Under the pieces are notes generated by a model, which saw nothing but the letters and a program-made list of their open reading frames with translations, did not search any database and was not told the DNA's origin. A program made the position numbers and the translations under genes. From Dechloromonas denitrificans (GTDB lineage Bacteria > Pseudomonadota > Gammaproteobacteria > Burkholderiales > Rhodocyclaceae), in contig NZ_CP075185.1 of NCBI RefSeq assembly GCF_020510685.1, positions 2,046,001 to 2,110,000 on the forward strand: DNA of 64,000 nucleotides, given 5' to 3'. This document shows positions 33,165 through 40,222 of this stretch, piece by piece. The first letter of the stretch is position 1. Every line of letters begins with the position of its first letter.

Positions 33165-33898
33165 GCGATAGGCCGGTTATTACCCCTCATGGCCGGCATC
33201 GGCAGCGTGCTCTGCTATTGCTGTCGCTTATTCTTGGACTACTTGGCTTGGCCATCGCGTGGCGTTGGAGTTCGCTCCATGCATTTCTTGATCCGGACAA
33301 ACTGATCGGTTTGCTACGAGTCTCCGGAGTACTTCAGAATCCGCTGGTCGCCATCGGTGCGGTAGTCTTCGCCAGCATAATTGCGATTCCGCTGGCGGTC
33401 ATAATTGTTGTCGGCGCGTTAATCTTCGGGCCGATCCTTGGGCCGGTTTACGTGCTGTCAGGCGCTGAGATCGGGGCGGTCATCAGCTTTGTCTTGGGCA
33501 AGTACCTTGGTCATGACGCGCTCCGGCTATTGGCCGGAGAAAAGGCCAGAAAACTCAGCGAAAATCTGGGGCGTAGTGGTGTCATAACGGTAATCGTCAT
33601 CCGCTTGATTCCCGCAGCACCATTTGCCGTTGCCAATATGATCATCGGCTCATCGCATGTTCGAATGCGCGATTTCTTGCTCGGGACGATTGTCGGGATG
33701 ATTCCAGGGGTTCTGGCGATCACGCTATTTGTTGATCAGATTGTTGCCGTCTTTCGTTCTCCCGGGTGGCAGTCAATTGTACTGACTGTTGCAATATTGA
33801 TAATCATCTTGGGCGGTGCATATGGCCTTCGCCGATGGCTCGAAAAATCGGGAAAGCCTGCTGCGACGGGCAAAGACGGGGATGTCAGTGAACGATGA
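33161..33898 (+). CDS. TVP38/TMEM64 (SNARE-associated/DedA-like) family membrane protein
   Basis: A 245-aa integral membrane protein with about five to six hydrophobic segments. The family core FGPILGPVYVLSGAEIGAVISFVLGKYLG and VIRLIPAAPFAVANMIIG is present. DedA/TVP38 proteins are implicated in lipid or undecaprenyl phosphate translocation. It starts four bases before the NRPS stop (TTGA overlap, TTG start) and so is coupled to it. Co-expression suggests it moves the NRPS product or a lipid carrier; that is inference. Confidence 0.85.
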   Translation: MSDRPVITPHGRHRQRALLLLSLILGLLGLAIAWRWSSLHAFLDPDKLIGLLRVSGVLQNPLVAIGAVVFASIIAIPLAVIIVVGALIFGPILGPVYVLSGAEIGAVISFVLGKYLGHDALRLLAGEKARKLSENLGRSGVITVIVIRLIPAAPFAVANMIIGSSHVRMRDFLLGTIVGMIPGVLAITLFVDQIVAVFRSPGWQSIVLTVAILIIILGGAYGLRRWLEKSGKPAATGKDGDVSER

Positions 33899-33942
33899 TA
33901 ATTGGCGGTAACGCGGGTTTTGATTGTCTTCAGGAAAAAAGC

Positions 33943-33959
33943 TGTCGGAAATTTTTACA
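33943..33959 (+). promoter_or_regulatory. Candidate activator site (TGT...ACA dyad) upstream of the Tat-type gene
   Basis: TGTCGGAAATTTTTACA has TGT/ACA ends and a position about 27 bases upstream of a -24/-12-like element. Its form resembles sites reported ahead of PrsR/RpoN-controlled exosortase-system genes, but I am recalling this loosely. Function is inferred. Confidence 0.35.
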
Positions 33960-33985
33960 TTCCATGCTCATGTCTTTGTGGTAGT

Positions 33986-34000
33986 GGGCTGGCTTCTTGT
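33986..34000 (+). promoter_or_regulatory. Weak sigma-54-like promoter
   Basis: GGGCTGGCTTCTTGT keeps the GG and TTG elements at the right spacing for -24/-12, but ends TTGT rather than TTGC. If real, transcription starts near 34012, giving a leader of about 170 bases to the gene at 34184. The rest of 33899-34183 is AT-rich and shows no gene. Confidence 0.3.
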
Positions 34001-34183
34001 TAAATTTCAATATAATCATCGTGTTAGTTTTATTGTATTAATCCGGTATGAAATGTGCTTGATAAGGTTGCCAATGCGCTGTTCGCATGCATCAAGCGTG
34101 AAGTGGATCACAACAATATGATTAGGTCTCTGCTATCCTTTGGCCGGGATGTCAAAGAAAACCTGAAAGGCTAGGTACGGGAA

Positions 34184-34882
34184 ATGAACGATAAAGAAAA
34201 TTTGGCTGCGACAAACGATGCTTCCGTTGAGCCGCAAATTCAGCCAAGTGAGGAACGTGTCGCTCATTCTCGTCGCCGCCTGTTCCGCCAAGGAGCTTCT
34301 GTCGTTGCCGTGACACTGGCCAGTCGCCCAGTGCTGGCATGGCACTGCAAGTCGCCGTCGGCGTGGGGTTCTGAGCAGATCAATCCGAACACGAGCTTGA
34401 GTACCAATGCCGGACACAATTCATATACGGATGAGACTTGGACTATCTCGAACTGGGTGAGCAATACCGCACGAAACAATTTTGGTCAGCCGTGGGTGAA
34501 ACTGAAGGAAAAATTCCCTTTGCTCCTCGATAAGTCCACAAAGACCAGCGGAAGTTTTGATTACAAGAAAGTAACGGTAAAGAAGCTTTTTGACACCGTT
34601 ACCGGCTTGGGCAGGCCAACAGGACTGAACGACACAGCCATGGTTAAGGATATTTTGTCCATGGGGTCCGATCTGCAAAAATACACGATCGTTGCGCAGT
34701 TGAACTACATCCTGCTTGCCCCGCTGAGTTCCCCCAACAATCTCGACAGTTGTGTGACACTTTTAGACCTTCGGCAGATGGCATCTGGTTCCTATTCGCC
34801 ACCCAATATGCCAAATGTCACTTGGGGGGCGCAGTCTATCGTGGACTATCTGTATAACAACTGGATTGTCAGGCCGTCATAA
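34184..34882 (+). CDS. Tat-signal secreted protein of unknown function in HprK-related cluster
   Basis: 232 aa; I do not recognise the family. Residues about 28-54 form a twin-arginine type signal: SRRRLFR followed by a hydrophobic stretch ending in RPVLA, with likely cleavage before WHCKS. The mature part is about 180 aa, rich in Ser, Thr, Asn and Trp, with no PEP-CTERM tail and no obvious catalytic motif. GC is visibly lower than in the flanking housekeeping genes. It lies 17 bases ahead of the PqqD-like gene and may be the cargo or product-binding partner of that cassette. Confidence 0.7.
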   Translation: MNDKENLAATNDASVEPQIQPSEERVAHSRRRLFRQGASVVAVTLASRPVLAWHCKSPSAWGSEQINPNTSLSTNAGHNSYTDETWTISNWVSNTARNNFGQPWVKLKEKFPLLLDKSTKTSGSFDYKKVTVKKLFDTVTGLGRPTGLNDTAMVKDILSMGSDLQKYTIVAQLNYILLAPLSSPNNLDSCVTLLDLRQMASGSYSPPNMPNVTWGAQSIVDYLYNNWIVRPS

Positions 34883-34899
34883 GTAGTCTTGAGCCGGCT

Positions 34900-35205
34900 T
34901 TGAACAAGCGTGTAGCTTTGCCTGCGCAGTTCTCGTTGCGAGATACCGATCTGATCTTCCGAGTCTTTTCCGGCGAAGAACTTGTCACCGTATACGATGC
35001 TCGAAATGGGGATACCCATCTGCTAGGCGAGGTGGCTTATGAGTTATGCCAATTTTTAGCTGATTCGCCTGCGACGGCGGATGAATTAAAGCGCCGCATG
35101 CTGCTGAACTTTCCCGAAGATGATCCGGACCTGATTACGGATGGCGTTGATGCCGCGCTCATGCAGCTTGAAGGCGCCGGTTTTATTTTTGCTGCGGCTA
35201 ATTGA
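34900..35205 (+). CDS. PqqD-like protein of HprK-related-A system
   Basis: A 101-aa protein with a PqqD/winged-helix-like pattern: LVTVYDARNGDTHLLGEVAYELCQFL, then LITDGVDAALMQLEGAGFI. PqqD proteins bind precursor peptides for modifying enzymes. Haft-type family models describe a PqqD-like chaperone that travels with an HprK-related kinase (HPr-rel-A system), and I assign it by that context. Start is TTG at 34900; no ATG fits. The stop overlaps the kinase start (TTGA). Confidence 0.75.
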   Translation: MNKRVALPAQFSLRDTDLIFRVFSGEELVTVYDARNGDTHLLGEVAYELCQFLADSPATADELKRRMLLNFPEDDPDLITDGVDAALMQLEGAGFIFAAAN

Positions 35206-36128
35206 GAGTTTCCGAGTTTTCCAGAAATGCAGTGTTCGACCGTCTTAAAGATGGTGATCTGCTGATTGATATGCACCCGTTCAAGGTCCGGGTGCGTTCT
35301 GATATTCCAAGTTTGGCGGACGATATTTGTCGTGTTTACCGAGATTTTCCGCTAGCCGACCCGGATGGTTTTTCCGATTTTCACGTTGAAGTTTCCTATG
35401 AACGAGGGTTTCGCCGCTGGATAAAGCCGCTCGCGCGGTTTTATTTCGACGGTCGGCCTTCGTTTATTCCACTGCCGGCTCATCAGGCTTTCCCTATGTT
35501 GGAATGGGGAATCAATTGGTGTGTCGCAGCGCATAGTCACCAATACTTGATCATTCATGCCGCAGTGATCGAGCAAGGGGGGCGAGCGCTGATTCTGCCG
35601 GCACCGCCAGGCTCCGGTAAGAGCACCTTGTGTGCGGCAATGATCAATCGCGGCTGGCGGTTGCTGTCGGATGAACTGGCTCTTTACGATGTCGAGCAGA
35701 AACTGATTTATGGCATGGCCCGCCCGGTCAATTTAAAGAACCGGTCCATCGAGGTTATTCAGGGATATTCACCGGATACGGTAATGACTTCTCCTGTGCC
35801 GGACACGACCAAAGGTACCGTGGCGCTGATGAGGCCACCGGAGGAGAGTGTTCGGCGTGTTGCCGAGCCTGCTCTCCCGGCTTGGATAGTCCTGCCGCAC
35901 TACCAGGCTGACTCGGAGCCACTCCTTGAGAAGTACTCCAAGGCAAGAACATTCATGCTGATTGCTGATCAGTCGTTCAATTACAACGTTCATGGTCGTT
36001 CCGGATTTGATGCTGTTGGTGACCTTGTCGAGCAGTGCTCATGTTATCAATTTACCTACAGCCGTCTGAGCGATGCCGAAGGCATCTTCACGGATTTGCT
36101 TGCTGGGGCAGGCAATGCACCCAACTGA
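35202..36128 (+). CDS. HprK-related kinase A
   Basis: 308 aa. The C-terminal two thirds resemble HPr(Ser) kinase: a Walker A loop PAPPGSGKST at about 131-139, then LLSDELALYD, which resembles the HprK SDD region. It lacks the N-terminal domain of true HprK, and there is no HPr gene nearby, so its target is not HPr by default. Start is TTG at 35202 within the stop of the PqqD-like gene. Members co-occur with a PqqD-like protein and a nucleotidyltransferase. The substrate is unknown; phosphorylation of a peptide or small molecule is inferred. Confidence 0.8.
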   Translation: MRVSEFSRNAVFDRLKDGDLLIDMHPFKVRVRSDIPSLADDICRVYRDFPLADPDGFSDFHVEVSYERGFRRWIKPLARFYFDGRPSFIPLPAHQAFPMLEWGINWCVAAHSHQYLIIHAAVIEQGGRALILPAPPGSGKSTLCAAMINRGWRLLSDELALYDVEQKLIYGMARPVNLKNRSIEVIQGYSPDTVMTSPVPDTTKGTVALMRPPEESVRRVAEPALPAWIVLPHYQADSEPLLEKYSKARTFMLIADQSFNYNVHGRSGFDAVGDLVEQCSCYQFTYSRLSDAEGIFTDLLAGAGNAPN

Positions 36129-37221
36129 TCTTGTCGTGCGGGCTCTGCACCAGCCTCCCGTAACGGCATCTCTCGATACGGCACAGTGGGATTTGTTGAT
36201 ACGCCAGGCGCGCCGGGCCAATTTGCTCGGCAAACTGGCTTTTCACCTCTTGCCCGAAAGTCTGGCGCTCGTGCCAAAATCGCCGCAAGCGCATCTCGTT
36301 TCCGCATTAAAGATGGCTGACCGCCAGGATCTGGCTATTCGCTGGGAGGTCTCATGTATCTCGGAGGCCTTGCTGGGTAGTGGCGTGAAAGTCATTTTGC
36401 TCAAGGGCGCTGCCTATGTCATGGCTGGTTTGCCGACATCACGCGGACGCACGTTCTCGGATGTGGACATTCTGGTTCCCAAGGAGCGGATCTGCGAAGT
36501 TGAAAGTGCCTTGATGATTCACGGCTGGCAGGGCTCGCATCACGACCAGTACGATCAGCGCTATTACCGGGAATGGATGCATGAAATCCCCCCCATGCTA
36601 CATGTCCGGCGAGGAACGAATATCGACGTTCATCACACAATCCTGCCGGAAACAGCCCGCATCAAGGTCAATACCGCCGCACTTCTTGAAGACCCCCTGC
36701 CGATCGCCGGATTCGACAATATCTTTGTGCTTAAACCTGTCGACATGGTGCTACATAGTGCAACCCATCTTTTCCACGAGGGCGAACTCGATAACGGATT
36801 GCGCGATCTTTTCGATCTTGATTCTATGTTCCGTCATTTTGGTGACAAAGATGGTTTCTGGAGCAAGCTGTTGCCGAGAGCCAGAGAGCTCGGTTTGGAA
36901 CGTCCGCTCTACTATGCCGTCTTTTTTTCAGCGAAAATTCTCGATACGCCGTTTCCCGAAACGCTAGTTCGAGAGATCGAGTCGATCTCTCCACCTAAAG
37001 TGGTTATGTGGTTGATGCGGCTGTGCTATACGAGGGTTTTGCGTCCGAATCATGCAAGTTGCGATAGCCGAGGGAGTTGGTTGGCAAGAAAAGCGCTTTA
37101 TATCCGTTCGCACTGGATCCGGATGCCAATTTTTATGTTGACCCGCCATTTGGCGCACAAGGCAATGACCCGACCGGGAAAAAACGATGCCGAGGTTTCC
37201 GTCGAGCGCCAACCAGTGTAG
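36115..37221 (+). CDS. Nucleotidyltransferase family protein of HprK-related-A system
   Basis: A protein of about 368 aa with an uncharacterised nucleotidyltransferase fold: VILLKGAAY, then RTFSDVDILVP with the metal-binding D-x-D (near 120-125), and a helical C-terminal half rich in His. I chose ATG at 36115, which overlaps the kinase stop by 14 bases; a longer frame from 36073 is unlikely. It completes the PqqD-kinase-nucleotidyltransferase set. Nucleotidyl transfer to a small molecule, peptide or protein is possible; the target is unknown. Its stop lies 11 bases from the convergent protease gene. Confidence 0.8.
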   Translation: MHPTDLVVRALHQPPVTASLDTAQWDLLIRQARRANLLGKLAFHLLPESLALVPKSPQAHLVSALKMADRQDLAIRWEVSCISEALLGSGVKVILLKGAAYVMAGLPTSRGRTFSDVDILVPKERICEVESALMIHGWQGSHHDQYDQRYYREWMHEIPPMLHVRRGTNIDVHHTILPETARIKVNTAALLEDPLPIAGFDNIFVLKPVDMVLHSATHLFHEGELDNGLRDLFDLDSMFRHFGDKDGFWSKLLPRARELGLERPLYYAVFFSAKILDTPFPETLVREIESISPPKVVMWLMRLCYTRVLRPNHASCDSRGSWLARKALYIRSHWIRMPIFMLTRHLAHKAMTRPGKNDAEVSVERQPV

Positions 37222-37232
37222 TCGATGTATTC

Positions 37233-38000
37233 CTAAGGTATATCGACGATGCTTTTCAAGAAGTTTGCAGGAATCGCATAGCTGATTCCCGATGGTTGGC
37301 TCAAGGCAGTTTCCTTGCTACCTTTGATGAAAACCATATTGATGATCCCGATCACGTCACCACTTTCCGTGTCAAAGACCGGGCTGCCGCTGTTTCCGGG
37401 ATAAGCCGTGGCATCCAGTTGAAAAATGTTGAAGGTTCCGCCCTTGATGCGACGGATCACTTTTTCATTTAGTTGCTGGGCAGTCGCACCGGGCAGGGCG
37501 ATTGGGGTTATTGAGGAAATCATGCCGCGATGGGTGACCGGTGAAAAGCCCAAGGCACCCCCGATCGGAAAACCGGTAAATCCGACCGACAGGCCCTCGC
37601 GCACCAAGTCCGAGTTGCCCAGTTTAAGTGCCGGTAGGGCCGTCCCTTCAATACGCAGGACTGCCAGATCGTGTTCTTTATCGCGGGTGGCGAGATAAGC
37701 GCGCCTAACCTGCGACTCTCCGCTGAGGTTGCGTGTCTGAATGACCAGAACCGGAGCATCCGGTTCTAGGGTGTCCGGAACGACGTGTGAGTTTGTCGCA
37801 ACCAGATTTCCATTGCCGATCACGAACCCCGTACCGCGCAAGACAAACGGTGGACTATTTGTTTTTTTGTAAGTCCCGACAACGACAATCGAAGGTTTGA
37901 CGCGCTCAATGGTATCGGCCAGTTCGGCAACTGCTTCAGTTGCCAGACATAATCCAAGGGCGGCAAAAAGCCATCCGCTAAAACATTTACTGGTCCTCAC
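37233..38000 (-). CDS. Secreted trypsin-like serine protease (S1C, DegP-like without PDZ)
   Basis: 255 aa. A Sec signal peptide (about 1-25, ending TEAVA) is followed by a protease domain with the His in ATNSHVV, Asp in KEHDLAVL and Ser in GNSGSPVFD. DegP/DegS relatives usually carry one or two PDZ domains; none is present here. Start is GTG at 38000, overlapping the transglycosylase stop (GTGA), so the two are coupled. A periplasmic role linked to wall or exopolysaccharide secretion is inferred. Confidence 0.85.
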   Translation of the reverse strand: MRTSKCFSGWLFAALGLCLATEAVAELADTIERVKPSIVVVGTYKKTNSPPFVLRGTGFVIGNGNLVATNSHVVPDTLEPDAPVLVIQTRNLSGESQVRRAYLATRDKEHDLAVLRIEGTALPALKLGNSDLVREGLSVGFTGFPIGGALGFSPVTHRGMISSITPIALPGATAQQLNEKVIRRIKGGTFNIFQLDATAYPGNSGSPVFDTESGDVIGIINMVFIKGSKETALSQPSGISYAIPANFLKSIVDIP

Positions 38001-38887
38001 ATCACCCTGCGCGAAGTTATTTTTGGCAATTCAGGTGATGGGCCAGTGATTGTCGGATCGAAAGGATGATTCTCCCGCTTGAAAATATCGCGTATGCGTT
38101 TGACGTAGCCTTGCGTCTCGGCATAGGGAGGAATCCCGGCGTATCGATTCACCGCACCTTCCCCCGCATTGTAGGCTGCTGCTACCAGCGCTACATCACC
38201 CTTGAAGTAGGCAAGAAGCCAACGTAAGTACGAAAGGCCGCCGCGGATATTCTGTTCAGGATCGAAAGGCTTTTTTACGTTGAATCGTTCGGCCGTTTCA
38301 GGAATCAGTTGCATCAGTCCTTGAGCATTCTTTGGGGACACTGCTCCCGGATTGAAGTTCGATTCGGCACGGATGATAGCCATTGCAAGTCGGGGATATA
38401 CGCCATATTCCGGAGCCAGCTTGAGCACCATATCCATGACTTTTCGGTGCTCCGGCATGGCCGTGGTGACGATATCATGACCGTCGCTGTCAAAAAGGCA
38501 CTCAGGAGGCTTGCTGACGGGTTCTCCAACCTGACGCAGCATGCGCTGGGAAAGCGCATCGCCTTGTTTCGCCGCCATCGCAAAAAAATAGGCTGCTGTC
38601 GCATCGTCACGGGTAATGCCGCGACCATTGGCGTGCATCCAGCCGAGATTGTATTGAGCCTCGACGTCACCCAGACGAGAGGCTTCGCAATACAACTGAA
38701 CAGCCTTGCCCGGGTCGCGTGGGACACCGTTGCCGTGCTCGTAATTGCGCGCTTCGTTGCGCAATGCCACCGCTTGCTCATTTTTCTCCAAATCAGCCTG
38801 AGCTGGTTTGGAGAGTGCGGTGATGGCGATAAGAATGCATAGCGCCCAAGGCCTGTGACCTGGTTTCGTCGACTTTGAGCGCTTCAT
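37997..38887 (-). CDS. Lytic transglycosylase (SLT domain) with Sel1 repeats
   Basis: 296 aa. A Sec signal peptide (about 1-31, ending PAQA) is followed by two or so Sel1-like repeats (about 45-120, YNLGWMHANGRGITRD). The SLT domain has the catalytic Glu in RAESNFNPGAVSPKNAQGLMQL (near 177) and the AYNAGEGAV motif. It should cleave murein to make space for envelope assemblies. ATG at 38887 has a GGAGG ribosome-binding site. It stands between the sugar dehydrogenase and the coupled protease. Confidence 0.88.
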   Translation of the reverse strand: MKRSKSTKPGHRPWALCILIAITALSKPAQADLEKNEQAVALRNEARNYEHGNGVPRDPGKAVQLYCEASRLGDVEAQYNLGWMHANGRGITRDDATAAYFFAMAAKQGDALSQRMLRQVGEPVSKPPECLFDSDGHDIVTTAMPEHRKVMDMVLKLAPEYGVYPRLAMAIIRAESNFNPGAVSPKNAQGLMQLIPETAERFNVKKPFDPEQNIRGGLSYLRWLLAYFKGDVALVAAAYNAGEGAVNRYAGIPPYAETQGYVKRIRDIFKRENHPFDPTITGPSPELPKITSRRVM

Positions 38888-38897
38888 GCGAGCCTCC

Positions 38898-40178
38898 TTA
38901 GAGACGCCAGAGATCCACGCCCGCGGCTGCGAATGCAGCCGGATCGAGCATGCTTTTTACATCGGTGATCACACCATCGTTTTTCAGTTTAGACAAAAAA
39001 TCGGCAGTTGACCGCATTTTGAATTCACGATGGTTCACCGCAGCGACGATGGCTCCGGATTTTGGCAGATCGTCCCAGGCAACAAGATCGACACCGTATT
39101 CGTGTTTTGCTTCTTTGGCATCGGCAACTGGGTCATGGACGACGACCTTGGCACCATAGGATTCCAATTCGCGAATGACGTCGATAACCCGCGAGTTGCG
39201 CAGGTCGGGGCAGTCTTCCTTGAAAGTAAGGCCGAGGACGATAATCGGACAATCCTTGATCGGGTGCCCATTGCGAATTAGCTGCTTGATCGTTTGTTCG
39301 GCCACAAACTTGCCCATTCCGTCATTGATCCGGCGGCCGGCCAGAATAACCTCGGGGTGATAGCCGAGTTTTTGGGCCTTGTGCGTCAGGTAATACGGAT
39401 CGACACCAATGCAGTGGCCACCAACCAGCCCCGGACGGAATGGCAGGAAATTCCACTTGGTACCGGCCGCCTGCAGAACCTCCAGCGTATCGATGCCGAT
39501 TTTGTCGAAAATGATAGCCAGTTCGTTCATCAGTGCGATATTCAGGTCGCGCTGGGTATTCTCAATGACCTTGGCCGCTTCGGCCACCTTGATGTTCGAC
39601 GCGGGATAGACGCCAGCCGTAATGATGCTGCCGTAGATTTCCTTCACGGTGGCCAGCGTCTCGGGTGTGTCCCCGGAGACTACCTTGACGATCTTGGTGA
39701 CGGTACGTTCCTTGTCGCCAGGATTGATGCGCTCGGGGGAGTAACCGACAAAGAAGTCCTCTTTCCATGTCTTGCCCGACTCCCGCTCGAGAATAGGAAT
39801 ACAAACTTCTTCTGTCGCCCCGGGATATACCGTTGATTCATAGACAACGATTGCCCCTTGTTTGAGGTTCTGGCCGACTGCCTTTGAGGATCCTACCAGC
39901 GGACTGAAATCCGGTTGGTGGGCATCGTCTACTGGTGTCGGTACGGCGACCACGACAAAATCAGCTTCTTTCAGAGCGGACGGATTGGTGCCTACCTCAA
40001 GCAGTGTTGCTGCTTTGAGATCTTCACTGCTGACTTCCCCGGTCGGGTCTACGTAGCGTTTGTATGACTCGATCTTCTCTGCAGAGAGATCGAATCCAAT
40101 GGTGCGAAATTTTTTACCAAATTCGACCGCCAGCGGCAAGCCGACGTAACCGAGACCAACGACTGCAATTGTTGTCAT
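38898..40178 (-). CDS. tviB: Nucleotide sugar dehydrogenase (TviB/WbpO-like)
   Basis: 426 aa. The N-terminal Rossmann fold begins VVGLGYVGLPLAVEFG. The UDP-sugar domain has ESTVYPGATEE, and the catalytic Cys lies in GGHCIGVDPYYL (near 266). The form fits UDP-GlcNAc/GalNAc 6-dehydrogenases of the Vi-antigen type, which oxidise C6 to a uronic acid for exopolysaccharide. A UDP-glucose dehydrogenase reading cannot be excluded. It follows prsT by 44 bases on the same strand. Confidence 0.9.
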   Translation of the reverse strand: MTTIAVVGLGYVGLPLAVEFGKKFRTIGFDLSAEKIESYKRYVDPTGEVSSEDLKAATLLEVGTNPSALKEADFVVVAVPTPVDDAHQPDFSPLVGSSKAVGQNLKQGAIVVYESTVYPGATEEVCIPILERESGKTWKEDFFVGYSPERINPGDKERTVTKIVKVVSGDTPETLATVKEIYGSIITAGVYPASNIKVAEAAKVIENTQRDLNIALMNELAIIFDKIGIDTLEVLQAAGTKWNFLPFRPGLVGGHCIGVDPYYLTHKAQKLGYHPEVILAGRRINDGMGKFVAEQTIKQLIRNGHPIKDCPIIVLGLTFKEDCPDLRNSRVIDVIRELESYGAKVVVHDPVADAKEAKHEYGVDLVAWDDLPKSGAIVAAVNHREFKMRSTADFLSKLKNDGVITDVKSMLDPAAFAAAGVDLWRL

Positions 40179-40222
40179 TTTTTACCCGCGATTAATTATT
40201 GAAATTAAAGTTGAACAAAATC

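Noticed and set aside
33924..34121. Plus-strand 65-aa frame in the NRPS/Tat gap
   Set aside because: Overlaps the putative promoter and has no recognisable features.
37867..37882. TGTAAGTCCCGACA in the protease gene, similar to the dyad at 33943
   Set aside because: It lies inside a coding region and has a different spacing; likely chance.
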